Assembly: GCA_039881145.1 (NCBI GenBank)
Contig: JAYKKI010000023.1
Span: 4,564,501-4,628,500 of the forward strand
Length of the DNA stretch: 64,000 nt
Direction: 5' to 3'
Source of the DNA: Druceiella hillmani
Lineage: Eukaryota; Arthropoda; Insecta; Lepidoptera; Hepialidae
Shown here: piece after piece, positions 32,505 to 43,215 of the stretch
Layout of the letters: each line of letters begins with the position of its first letter
Numbering within the stretch: position 1 is the stretch's first letter
Program-made: the position numbers and the translations under genes
Notes under the pieces: model-generated
Told to the model about the DNA's origin: nothing
Seen by the model: the letters and a program-made list of their open reading frames with translations, nothing else
The model's database searches: none

Positions 32505-32617
32505 CACAATTAAATGAAACTACGTGATGTAGTATTACTTCTACTTTCTTTAATTTCTTTACCACGACCTAGGTTTCGTTGTATTACAACATCTTCAGGT
32601 GGGATATTAGCAAAGAT
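32505..32617 (-). repeat. solo copy of the 3.8-kb palindrome arm
   Basis: These 113 bp match the left arm 3777-3889 with essentially one substitution (T to C at about 32538). The match begins at CACAATTAAATG and stops at GCAAAGAT, the exact extent of one arm. Flanking DNA is unrelated. So the arm is a discrete mobile or dispersed unit of about 113 bp, and its near identity implies recent spread. Confidence 0.92.
32562..32602 (-). ncRNA. hammerhead-ribozyme-like fold, solo copy
   Basis: Minus strand: stem I CCAC/GUGG, core CUGAAGA (32598-32592), extra U, stem II GUUGU-AAU-ACAAC, GAA, palindromic ACCUAGGU, C17 at 32566. It is identical to the left-arm copy, with all four stem I base pairs intact. 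Confidence 0.5.
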
Positions 32618-33109
32618 GTTCAATGTTTTTTTTATGTTATAAAGTCTTTTATTCTTGAAGTTTGGAAAAAACAAAGTTAAAATATAACAACAAATATAAA
32701 TCTCATGGCATAATAAGAATTGATTTTTTGGCCAGTAATTATTGTATCAGGTTTACATACTGCTGTTAAAATTGTATCTATAATAATATAATAAATATAT
32801 AAATTTTGCGAGATTGTTAGTTCGAGGTAATTTCGAAAATTGCCAACATATTTAATTTTTATTTTCACTTATGGAATTTCTGAGTTCTAACATAAACTAC
32901 ATTTTATATAATTTTATGTAATGGGTTTGAAGAAAATGACGTTTGAAATATAAAATTCGGAGAAAAACGTCTTCAAAAGGAGATTTATGGACTGTGCGAC
33001 ATAGTACGTAGAAGTTTGCATATATATTTATAGAGGAATCTTAAACAAGTAGGTAATACGTGAAATTAGGGGTAGTTTTAAGAAGGAAAATCCTGCGCTC
33101 TCAAAAATA
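32618..33109. other. intergenic DNA
   Basis: Nothing recognised. Confidence 0.5.
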
Positions 33110-33612
33110 ATTCTCTGTGGTGTAATTTTGGATTTTAGTGTCTCAGAAAACACCTATTTGTGGTGTAATTTTATGTACAGGTGTCTCACAAAAACCTCCC
33201 ATTTATGGTGCAATTTTAAGTACAGGTGTCTCAAAAATATCTCTTTATGGTGTAATTTTGTGTAAGGATGTCTCAAAAATACCTTTTCTCTATATAATAT
33301 TATGTGTGGATATCGCAAAACACCTCTTTGTGGTAAAATTTTATGTATGTGTCTCAAAAATACTTCCTTGTGGTGTAATTTTATGTATATGTATCTCAAA
33401 AATACCTCTTTGTGGTGTAATTTTAGGTATAGTTATCTCAAAAACACCTCTTTTTAGCGTAATTTTATGAACAGCTGTCTCAAAAACACCTATTTGTGGT
33501 GTTTTTGTATAGGTGTTTCAAATACACCTCATTGCGGTGTAATTTTATGTATAGGTGTCTCAAACACACCTCTTTGTGGTGTAATTTTATGTATATGTGT
33601 TTCAAATAATAA
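33110..33612. repeat. minisatellite of about 42 bp, about 12 copies
   Basis: The unit GGTGTCTCAAAAACACCTC, then TTTGTGGTGTAATTTTATGT repeats with the CTCA word at about 33141, 33184, 33230, 33271, 33312, 33352, 33394, 33437, 33478, 33517, 33559 and 33600. Most steps are 40-46 bp, so several units share a frame (plus 33138-33470 is open, with a 14-residue repeat like VSKIPLCGVILC). It ends about 80 bp before a Helitron-like terminus. Confidence 0.93.
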
Positions 33613-33639
33613 AAATGAAATAGATGAATGGTAAACAAT

Positions 33640-33693
33640 TTAAGAAAATAAATTCATTATCCACGCCAACGAAGGGGCGGGGGACAGAGCTAG
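33640..33693 (+). mobile_element. Helitron-like 3' terminus
   Basis: GAAGGGGCGGGGGACAGAG is followed by CTAG at 33690-33693 and then T. Lepidopteran Helitrons end in a GC-rich hairpin, a few bases and CTAG, inserted before T. The hairpin here is degraded. The neighbouring 42-bp minisatellite would lie inside such an element. No 5' TC end was identified. Confidence 0.4.
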
Positions 33694-34129
33694 TGAAATA
33701 TGTTAATATTATGTAATTACGTTAATATTTTTCTATAAATTAATTTTTACGTCGAAAATTCCAAGCGTTTTGAAAAAAAATGTAGTTAGGATATACATAA
33801 GTAACAAAAGTAACGTACGGCAGACTGTCATACATAACTTATGTTATTTATTTATGTACTTTAATGTATCTAATTGATATATATGGCGGACTCATTATTA
33901 CGAGAGCAATCTCTTACGACCAATTAGAAGTTATATGTATCCAAAGAATTTTTCTACTGAAACTATTTCATCACAACAGCGCGCATGAAAAATAGATATT
34001 TAGGGAAGTACCCTAATAGTTTATAGTAAAGTATAAGCAGACCAAAATGCCCTCAGTTAGTGGGCACTAAGCCTTCACGTGCATTACATCAAAGAAACTG
34101 GATTTAAATTAACATCAGGTAACGATTCT
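33694..34129. other. intergenic DNA
   Basis: Nothing recognised. Confidence 0.5.
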
Positions 34130-34790
34130 TTTACTTTATGAGTTTTACCTGTAGAAGAAGATCCTTGATGACTCATCAATTCTTGGCTTTTCGTCAAGTT
34201 GAGAAAGTTACTTGCAGTCACGGCTTAATAGAATTTAAGCATTTGTATAAATTAGGAAACGTTTCAAAATACTGTATTTCGATAGCGGCCCAATATTTCT
34301 TCGTTTATCGTACCACATGGCAGCAGTTCTTGGTAGATTATTCCTCTAAAATTCCAGAATATGTTCAATGGAATTTACTGCGCCGTCATTTAAATTTTAC
34401 CGTCGGTATTCCCCGATGCTTATTAGTAAGCCATTGCTGTTTATCGATATGGTAAACAAATAGGACCCACTTCTCGTCCCCAGTGACTAAATTACGGAGC
34501 ACGCAAAGTGTACTTTGGAAAGTGAGTCACTGTATTCAAGCGACCATCGTGACATCTGTTGATCATAGTTTCATGAGGTACCCATTTATTGAGTCTAAAT
34601 ACTTCAGGCATCTGTTTTAAATATCCTCTAGTTGCCATGCGAGAGCAGCTGAGGTCTTCAAGTCGGTGCGTATTTCTTCTTGAAATAACTAAATAAAAAC
34701 TTTTTTGTTCGTACAACAAGCAATTGGAAAATGGTTTCAGTCTGTTTCTTGTATCTGTGTGCATCTATTGTTACTTTTTAATTCCTTTTT
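34130..34790 (-). pseudogene. mariner transposase relic
   Basis: The minus-strand translation contains LKQMPEVFRLNKWVPHE (about 34560-34615), the linker motif of mariner transposases (LxKWVPHEL). After a frameshift it has LVTGDEKWVLF (about 34465-34498), in which the D of TGDEKW is the first catalytic aspartate. Further on, RGIIYQELLPCGTINEE matches the WWDxxGIIHxELLPxGxTINxE region. Frames change several times and stops interrupt, and the second and third catalytic aspartates were not found. Plus-strand frame 34138-34455 is merely its antisense. Transposition would have been cut-and-paste at TA. This copy is dead. Confidence 0.75.
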
Positions 34791-35229
34791 ACGGGCGATC
34801 TCATAATTGATCATTGTCTAATTATATTGGCCAGAAAGTAGTCTTGTACCCTCAGGTAGCCACATCCATCATCCATGTTTGGCTGCTTACTCTTTAGTAT
34901 TCGATGGTAAATGATATAATTTTATGCAGCTTAGTGCAAATGGAAAACTATTATGACTTTTATCTCCCCATAGAGGACCATTCCAATCGTCATTGGGTTA
35001 GACAATCTCCCGAGAAAACTCTCCATTAATTAAACCAGCTGTAACAAAAAACTCTCTCAAAATATCATTTCGCTTTCTGTACGAATAACGAAATTACATA
35101 CTTTCCATACCGAAGAAAAAAGTTTATTGTTTAGATGTGAAAAACGGTTTACTAATTTATTAAAGGTAATATTTATTCGTACCTCCATTATATAGGTTAC
35201 CAAAGCGAAATGTTGTGGAGAATTAACAC
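34791..35229. other. intergenic DNA
   Basis: Nothing recognised. Confidence 0.5.
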
Positions 35230-35283
35230 ATGTGCTTCTAGGAATGTTGTGATTGTAGAATCACAACATTCCTAGAAGCACAT
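35230..35283. repeat. perfect 25-bp hairpin, 4-nt loop
   Basis: ATGTGCTTCTAGGAATGTTG then TGATT (35230-35254), loop GTAG, exact complement 35259-35283. There are no repeat-family flanks. Confidence 0.92.
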
Positions 35284-35889
35284 CAACCAGGGGTATTTCT
35301 TTGTTTAATATATTCATTACATACCATTCTTAATTACTAGTTATTCTTATGCCGCTATGACACATATAAGCAGAAAATCCCATAAGAAGTGGAAGTCTTT
35401 GAAGAAGCTACAAGGGGCCACCCCACATTGGACAGCTGAATGAACGATAACTGTCCACTTCACCCTGCGGTTTCCAGTTTCCAAAATATAGAATTCGACT
35501 TTTTCCAGCTAACAAAAATCTTCTATAAGTAATGGATCAGAGTGTGATCAACGACCTTAAAAGTAATTACAGATAGAAAATGTTGATGAAGATGATTTAA
35601 TCTAATGGCAGGCATTATAAAATAAAATAAAATAAAAGTTCTAATCAACGCCTAGGAAGAAGTGGTTGAAAGATCGATCGATGTTAATCTTTGAAAGATC
35701 GTTCTGGATGAAAAGTTCGATTTCGAACAGCATCTAGAATGTCGCTGATACGTATAAGAACGAACTCTAAAAAAATATTGCCATTTAATGTGAAAAATAA
35801 CAATGTATAGGTAAATCGCAGATCACAACAAACGCTTATGAAGGATTACGCTTGACAGATCCTGCATTGCTTGTGATGCGCACAGACTT

Positions 35890-35891
<2 letters not shown>
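35284..35891. other. intergenic DNA
   Basis: Nothing recognised. Confidence 0.5.
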
Positions 35892-35949
<58 letters not shown>

Positions 35950-35950
35950 T
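35892..35950. repeat. (TA)n microsatellite
   Basis: A nearly pure TA tract with one CATA interruption at about 35934. Confidence 0.96.
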
Positions 35951-36121
35951 TCTCTCATTCGCTTGTTCTCTTTCTTTCTCATGTGGTATGAGTGAAACAA
36001 GAAGTGAGTTAGTTTCCAACACCGTTGCCGTTTTTCGTGGAAACACCAGCGTCAATCGTCATTTTATCAGAAAGGATATCTTTTCATAATCACATAGTTT
36101 ATCAATATCTTTTCATATTCA

Positions 36122-36167
36122 CAGTTTATTTTCTTAAAATTATATAAAGTTTTAAGAAAATAAACTG
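36122..36167. repeat. perfect 18-bp hairpin
   Basis: CAGTTTATTTTCTTAAAA (36122-36139) and its exact complement 36150-36167 flank a 10-nt loop. A near copy of the left arm context (TATCTTTTCATA) precedes it twice. Confidence 0.85.
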
Positions 36168-37489
36168 ACCAATATGTCATTATGAAAGGGTATTTAATAA
36201 TTCTTTTTATTCTTGTTATTTCTTAAATCATAATTTTATTCTCTTCAAATTATATAAAACAGATATAAAGTTCTCTTAAAGTAGCCTTTATAAAATGAAC
36301 ATTATTAGGACTGCCATGTTTACTTGGTGTACGTCATCGTCATCCGTTCCTCGAATATCGGGGAATTGCAAATTACGAACACGTGTTACTGGTCACTATA
36401 GGTGTTCAGCAATTTGCCACATTTCATTAAGTAAATTATTAAAATGTCAAACGTATAACTCTGTGTAAATATGCCGTGTTTTATCAGACACTTATGTTAA
36501 AATATTTAAGGTTATTTACAAACTTTAAGTGCGTATTAGCATACTCTAAGTATGTTCGGAGGATAAGTACTTCCTAGGTAATTTCATGAAAAACAAGAGA
36601 AAAATTGAAAATCAAATATGTTTTTCTTTCTAACATTCTATTAACTTAAGTTAAAATGAAGAAAATATTTTATTATTTATTTTAATTGGAATTAAAATAC
36701 CAATAATAGTAAAATCTCATGTTCAAGTATTCATACGAGTTTTTAGCCTCTGCTTACACATTACTTTTTTATTCGTTATCTCTGGATGGCCGGTTGATGT
36801 CGTGTCCAAGCGAAAGTAAAATTGGGTCGATTCAGAAAGCACAATCCTCACAATGTCTAGGACCTTGTTAGAATAGAGTTCACTAATGGAATTCACTAAA
36901 TGGAAATTCAACTAAACTGATGAGAGCTTTCACGATAGTAGGGTAGTCAAAAATATTTTGTGGGGTATTTTCGATTAGAGAACAGTTTCTATAGTGCCAA
37001 TAGAATTTTGTTCCGTCTCTTTTTATTTTCACCCATAGTACAGATTACGAACTGGGCGCTACAGAAGTGTCCAGTTCTAATATATTAGTAGTATATGTAA
37101 TTCCTCTGCTTGCATTATTATTGTCTCAATACTGAATTTTTTTTTATTTATTTGCTCTTTTAAAATTTTAATGTACATGTAAAATATAAGTATCCGGCAA
37201 ACTTATAACTACGTGGGTGATTTCTTCCAGTCAACAATAATGGTTAAGTCTGAAAATTGTGTACTAATGTAAATTGGAAGACTGGAAAATTGTGTAAATT
37301 GGAAGACTGGAAAGTACAATATCAATATGCCTATGCCGTTTGCAGATAAGTAACGGAATCATCTCTTAACATATTTTGTATAAGTTGAATTATTTAAAAT
37401 ATTGTAAAGAATATGTGGATTGTATAGATTATGGACTTCCTTTTTTTTAAGTTGCACTCTGAATTGGAAAATAACTTCTTATTTTTGCA
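36168..37489. other. intergenic DNA
   Basis: Nothing is supported. Short direct repeats (AATTGGAAGACTGGAAA) lie at about 37272-37315. Confidence 0.5.
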
Positions 37490-38200
37490 ACAAAAAATAT
37501 AAATAACGGGTGCCCCTAAATTTTAAAGGCGTTCCAATTTTGTAAGATTACTCTCAGAAAGATAGCATATATGTCCATAATTAAGCTGTGGTAGTAAGAT
37601 TGTTTGACAGAGGTGAGTTTTGGTTCGAACAGCTAGAGACTTTTTAAGATATTTGAGAGAGTGCATTCTGTTGGAAATATTACTAAGATCATTTACTTGA
37701 CGTTATTAATTAAGATTTTGATAGATCAGTAGACCCAAGTCTTTAACAGTTGGCGTAAATAAAATTAGCGTGGAATTTGACATTAGATGCAGAGAATTAA
37801 GCTACCAGCTTAATTTTAAAATACAGGTTATGGCTACCAGTAATGATACTGAATGGACTTAATTGGATTAATTAATGGATCCATAGTTTTCAAAGGTATT
37901 TGTCTAAATCAGTATCTTGCTACTGCATTTGCATCTTTAAAGAAAAGTGTGCTAGAAGTATTTTCATTTAGAAAGATTGCTTCTTTGGCTAATTGGCTTT
38001 CTGTTTCATTTACAACAATGCCAACAGCTAGAATCCATTGGAATTCAGTGTATATTTTTTATATCTGGTTAATTTTGTTCCAATATCTTGAGAGAACCTT
38101 GAAGTTTCTTCTCTTGCTGCTTTGAGGATAGTTCTGGAATCATAAAATATAATTAGACCATTAGCTTTGCCCATGTTATCCAATGAGAGATATACCTTCA
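37490..38200 (-). pseudogene. Jockey/CR1-like LINE reverse transcriptase relic
   Basis: Minus-strand fragments fall in the order found downstream of the catalytic motif of Jockey/CR1 reverse transcriptases: LINPIKS (about 37850), PTVKDLGLLIYQNLN (about 37710-37757), then HSLKYLKKSLAVRTKTHL, and LLPQLNYGHICYL with LTKLERL (37530-37670). In intact relatives these read NPxKS, STVKDLG, LxRLKxFLPLxTK and LLLPxLDYADxCYL...LNKLERLQN. Stops and frameshifts separate them. The segment covers the palm-thumb end. The catalytic FADD box was not recognised further upstream. It would have copied LINE RNA by target-primed reverse transcription. Confidence 0.6.
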
Positions 38201-38526
38201 CTGTCTCCGGTATGAATATTCTAGTGCATGTAAATAACTTCGGTGTGATCTTGAAGTAGTTACATTGATAGTTATATTTTTGATGCGGTTGTATTGAGAT
38301 CTCGTGAAGTAATACGTTTCAAGGTAAAACAAGCCGGCTTGTACGAGTATACACTGAAGATACTTGTACAGAAAATATTGGTAGGAATATAGTAAGAGGA
38401 AGACACTAATGATTACATTGGCAATACATGTAAGGCTTGTACGTTTATATTCCTTTCATATCGGTTTTATAAGAATTATGTTTAAACCACTCTTGGGAGT
38501 AATATCATGAAAGATATGTTACATTT
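38201..38526. other. intergenic DNA
   Basis: Nothing recognised. It may include more of the decayed LINE. Confidence 0.4.
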
Positions 38527-38657
38527 ATCACTTTTATGTACAGATATTTTTATCACTTTTATGTACAGATATTTTTATCACTTTTATGTACAGATATTTT
38601 TAAAGTCGACCTGGACTGTGTTTTATTAGTTAATGGACTGTGTTTTATTAGTTAATA
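38527..38657. repeat. two adjacent short tandem repeats
   Basis: TATCACTTTTATGTACAGAT then ATTTT repeats three times (25 bp, 38527-38603), followed by GGACTGTGTTTTATTAGTTA twice (22 bp, 38616-38657). Copies within each are identical or nearly so. Confidence 0.93.
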
Positions 38658-39584
38658 GTTCAAGGTGTAATCTGGCTAGATAGTAATTTTATTTCATTAT
38701 CATCTCTTTATTTTAAATTTAGATGTTTAAGATGGGTGTTCCTATACGAAAAGAAAGTTTTTAATTCAATTATCTTGACAAAAGATAATTAACTTGTTTA
38801 AAAAATTAATGCAGAAAATCTTTTAGCACATTTTGGTACTATGAACTAATCGTCGCTTTATCATTTCGTTTCCCAGAAGAAACAGCAATTGTCCTCGCTG
38901 TCACCCAAGAAAAGCACACGCTCGGTGGGAAAAGCTATGGTGGCTGATTCTTAGGACGAAGAAGATATAATGATGGATTGTGAAAAAGGGAACTGTTACT
39001 GTCTCATAATGTATAAGGCAAATGAGAAGAGTAAGGGAGATAATCAAGGAAAAAAGACGAAGAAAACTGCGAATGAAAATTTTCTTTCCACAAAACAACG
39101 TACCTACTTATAAAGCCGAAGTTCCGATGATTGCCAGTCCTTATGTTGGTTTTGAACTACTTCAATACCGAGTTTATTCCTTAGATCTGGACTTTAGCAA
39201 CTTTACCTTTTTCTTCAGCTAAAAGAAGAAAACAATATTTGAACACTAAAGCGAGGTGATATTTGCCGTTGAATCTTTTGGGGCCAGGAAAAGGATTTTC
39301 CCAACATATATTCGAACTTTACAAAAAATATGTGGAAAAATCAATTTTATTTTCATCTGTATTTTTTGTTTCACTTAGTTATTATCATTATTTTTGGATA
39401 ACCTTAAATAAAAATAATACCTATTAGAACAAACAACTTTTGATTGATTAAAAACTATAAGTTAGACCATATCAAGTATTTAGAAAGATCGCAATAATTT
39501 TGTGGTATTACTATAGATATCTGAAAGAAATTTGAAAATCGCAAAAAGTGTTTTAGTAGATTATTACTTTTATTAAAAAAAATG
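38658..39584. other. intergenic DNA
   Basis: Overlapping short frames at 38901-39222 on both strands show no family features. Confidence 0.5.
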
Positions 39585-40200
39585 TGTGTGTACTTATGTA
39601 CGAGCGTAGACGTTATACTTCTTTGGCATAATACAGGAATATTATGCCAAAGAGCCTTTATTTAGCACGTAAATAATTACTGGAAATAAAATAATAAAAT
39701 GACTGGAGCGTGATTATAAATACGATCGATAAAATGTAAATTCAGTCAAATAATTATATTTTAAAATTTAAATACATTTTGCCATACAGAGTAGTAACAA
39801 ATGTCATCTTTTTATCTAGAATTACAATCATTATCATCTAATAATTAAAAAAAATTAAAATAAATGAACATACTGGAAATTTATTGCAATTTATTATTTT
39901 AAGTATTTAATAAATAATAAAGTAATATTTAATAATTTGTAACACGAATAAATACATACCGAAATTTAATCTCACTTAGAGAAATATGCTTAAAACATAT
40001 TTTAAAAAGCTTATAAGTACTATTTATATAACAAATATTCGCAATAAGTAAATGTTTTTTATTTTATACCCACTATAAAATTTTAATTACTAAAAATATA
40101 CAACACCTGTTGTGTATTTACAAATACTTCAATTATAAGCAGTCATAATACGCATGTATATATATGTTTAGTGAGCAACTTCATCCTGTCGATTTTGGTT
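39585..40200. repeat. dispersed repeat, copy B
   Basis: This is the partner of 30478-31190 and lacks the inverted pair of copy A. It contains its own perfect 12-bp hairpin: CTTTGGCATAAT 39621-39632, loop ACAGGAAT, complement 39641-39652. Confidence 0.8.
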
Positions 40201-40925
40201 GCATCGTACGCGTGCATGGTAAAATTCAAATACTCCCATCAATTCAAATACTCACATCATTTTTTCCTAACGTGGCTTAAGCATAACTTCAAAAAATTTA
40301 AATTATAAAAAAATAATGTTTCAAAAATTAAAATTATAGTGGAACACTGATTGTCTGGTGTCATGATATTGAAATTAAGAAATATGACAAAATATAATTT
40401 AATTTTGAAATGTGGATAAATTTGGGTTTACAAATATCACAAAAAAATAATGAAATTATATCTAAGTAACGACAAAGTTATTTGCATTAAAATTCACTAA
40501 TCATTTAATTTGAAGCTATGCTCATTATTACCTCAAGCTCCCCTCACTATCCGGTAGTTTATTTGTGTTAATGGGATGCAACGCGACTTCGCATGCAGTT
40601 TTGATCAGTGCACGCAATAAAAGCAGAATGTTAGAAGGCGTCGATTAATAACTAACGCCCTATTACTGCTACACGCCGATTTAGATGTGGGCGCTAACTA
40701 ATTAACGACCTGGGTCCCCGCGAGATGGTAATCGTGGTGGACAGAAATATGACAGGTATCTCCTGGTACATATAAAATAGAATTCCAAACGAAATGCGCA
40801 TGGTCATGATGGATCGAGGATGATTTTTTTAATCGAATAGGATATTTGTGTAATAAAGAATTTGCTATGTTAAATATTTTTATGACTGATGGAATGGAAG
40901 TTTTTGTCAACAATAGCTCATGGAA
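40201..40925. other. intergenic DNA
   Basis: Nothing is supported. There is mixed composition around 40540-40730. Confidence 0.5.
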
Positions 40926-40929
40926 AAGA

Positions 40930-41575
40930 ATGATGATTGTAAAGACAATCAAGTGGCTGTGCGTCTGTTTCGTCTGTTGCCAAATTTCTAGCAACCTGCT
41001 GAATGGATTATAATTCAACTTTTGTTCCTAGAATAGAATAGGAAATTGATTCACTTTTATTTTCCTTGAATACCAAAAACCTACTATAGTTGATTTAAAA
41101 TTATTTGACATTTTATGGAATGTTGACTTTAGAAGAGATCGATTAATCTATACGTATAATAAGAGTGTAGCAGAGTGAATTCTGTACATGGAAAATATTT
41201 TTAAGAAAGGGATTGATTTAGCCTAAAGAATGATAATAGAAGTCAGAAAACCTTCTTTTAGAATTTTTGTCTGCGTGTCTGTCTGTATGTTAATTTGTTC
41301 GACAATTACCCGAAATCTACTGAATGGGTTTTGATGAAGTTTGTTATGGCAATAATTTATATCCAAGAGCAACTTAGGAGAGAGAAAGACAATTCTAATA
41401 ACTTTTCTTTTCCCGAATATCACGAGAAAGAAGTCGCAGGCATAGCTGGTAGAATATAAAATTGCTTTCACTTTTGTTTTCCTTATATATCAAAAACCGG
41501 TCTTAGCTCATTTAAAATTATCTAACGTCTATGAAATGTTGACTTTAAAAAAAGTCGATTAACATATGAAAATTT
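40930..41575. repeat. diverged direct duplication, about 300-370 bp apart
   Basis: CTGAATGG(A/G)TT, TTCACTTTT(A/G)TTTTCCTT, TCAAAAACC, TTTAAAATTAT and GAAATGTTGACTTTA-like words occur in the same order at 40930-41155 and 41270-41570. The CTACTGAATGGGTTTTGATG phrase is common in insect non-autonomous repeats. No open frame. Confidence 0.65.
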
Positions 41576-41580
41576 TAAAC

Positions 41581-41635
41581 GATTTTATTAATTTTGCTTA
41601 AAAAAGAATTTTGTTTAAGCAAAATTAGTAAAATC
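41581..41635. repeat. 22-bp hairpin, one mismatch
   Basis: GATTTTATTAATTTTGCTTA then AA (41581-41602) pairs with 41614-41635 around an 11-nt loop. Confidence 0.85.
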
Positions 41636-41806
41636 ATTGCTTTAATATTTAAAACAACAAAATATACTTCTCTTTTTATAAAAATGTACGTAAAAATGAC
41701 GAAAAATTACATATGCAAAGATGTTAGGAATTAAATACTAAAATAAAACAAATACATTAAATATAAAAAATATATTTAAAGAAAATTAAACAAATCTTGA
41801 AGATAG

Positions 41807-41998
41807 TTGAAAATAATTTGTAATAGTGAAGAAGTAGTTAAGAAAATAACTTGTAACAGTGAAGAAGTAGGTAAGCAAATAACTTATAATAACAGAGAAG
41901 TAATTAAGAAAAGAACTTACAATTGTGAAGAAGTAGGTAAGCAAAGAACTAATAATAATGAAAAAGTAGTTAGGAAAAGAACTTGCAAAACTAATTAA
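41807..41998 (+). repeat. 33-bp in-frame minisatellite, 5 copies
   Basis: The unit TGTAACAGTGAAGAAGTAGG, then TAAGCAAATAACT repeats five times at 33 bp. The plus frame is open throughout (63 codons) and gives an 11-residue repeat CNSEEVGKQIT-like. Units alternate between VVKK/VIKK and VGKQ versions, which indicates a 66-bp dimer as the older repeat. There is no start context or exon signal, so I treat it as a minisatellite with incidental coding phase. Confidence 0.85.
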
Positions 41999-42530
41999 TT
42001 TCCGTCTGAGATTTTGTTTACTCGGTATGTAGAATAAATCTTCATTTGCGAAAGAGGTTTTTTAATTTCACCGTTTTTCAATATTTCCTTTAGTTCACAC
42101 TTGAGAGGATTATTTCCGTACCAATGTCAATAAAACGCAACATTTAGGGAATCAGTTCAGTGGTTGTCTGTCGTTCATAGGAATATTCTTAGGAGATTAT
42201 TTGGCGTTTGTCAAAAGTTGAAATACAGTGGTCTAATTAGTCAGACATTACGTGGAAAGTAAGATTTCTATTTGAGGGACAGTTTAGAGGACAAGGAGAG
42301 AGGCAAAATATGTTTTTTATGTTGAATATCCGATGAAAGCTTATTACTATTCAAAAGTAATTAATCTGTTTTTTAACATAATTTTTTTAAGTAAAATTCA
42401 CAAAAATATGAATACCTGTTCTTTCTCACGATTTTGAAAACTATCTGTGAAAAAATTTTAAAAATGCCAAGAATGATGGTGGTGAGGTCTATGCTAACCA
42501 AAAATTATCAGCACCTGTTACACGAGATAG
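41999..42530. other. intergenic DNA
   Basis: Nothing recognised. Confidence 0.5.
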
Positions 42531-42534
42531 TTTT

Positions 42535-42750
42535 TAGGTTACCGTACCTCATGAAAAAACGGAACCCTTATAAGATTTCTCGCGTTTTCGTCTGTCCGTC
42601 TGTCACAGGAGTTTTTATCAGAAGCCCCTTGACGCAGAAACTTGAAACTTGTCATATTAATAAAGCATATTAACTCGCACATATCATTATATAGCTAATT
42701 CCCAAAAATATTTATACAGAAATTTTCGAGGGGGGGGGAACATGAATTAA
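42535..42750 (+). repeat. insect dispersed repeat, copy 1
   Basis: GGTTACCGTACCTC, AAAAAACGGAACCCTTATAA, GTCTGTCCGTCTGTCAC, ATATTAACTCGCA. Related sequence occurs inverted at 53205-53330 and, for the second half, at 54355-54515. The 'GGAACCCTTATA...GTCCGTCTGTC' phrase is very common across insect genomes. The autonomous partner is unknown to me. Confidence 0.7.
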
Positions 42751-42883
42751 AAAAATTAGATTCAACACATAGTATGGCGTGAAAGGGTTCAGGTTATCGA
42801 TTATACGGGTCTTAATAGGGGTCAAAATATTTTTAAGGGTCTCAAAAATATTTGTTTCTTTATTTTACGTATTATATCATAAA

Positions 42884-43215
42884 TACTTTAAAATAGTAAA
42901 ATAAATAATTAGGTCAAGAATAAAAAAAATTCAACTAAATTAAAAAGCTTTTTAATGTAAACAAAATGTAAACACCATTTACAATGTTTATGTTACGCGA
43001 CAATGGCAACGCATTGTTCACTATTGTAAATTTTGTTAAGATCGTACAACATGTGGATTTGACCGAACGACATTAAGTGAAAACCCAGTCAGTATTAGTT
43101 ATCATAAATACTTTAATATAGTAAAATAAATAATTAGGTCATGAATAAAAAGAAATCAATGAAATTAAAAAGTTTTTAACAGTGTTTGTTACGCGATAAT
43201 GGCCACGGCGACGGC
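42884..43215. repeat. direct duplication of about 110-130 bp
   Basis: AAATACTTTAAAATAGTAAA then ATAAATAATTAGGTCA begins at 42884-42889 and again at 43107. Both copies proceed to AAATTAAAAAG and TGTTACGCGA(C/T)AATGGC. The second copy runs into a GC-rich patch (CACGGCGACGGCGCGCGG). Confidence 0.85.

Noticed and set aside
34138..34455. 105-codon plus-strand frame
   Set aside because: It is antisense to the mariner relic on the minus strand.
37940..38050. Possible LINE RNase H box (VNETESQLAKEA on minus)
   Set aside because: It lies upstream of the RT thumb motifs on the same strand, the wrong order for RNase H. It is more likely a decayed part of the RT palm.
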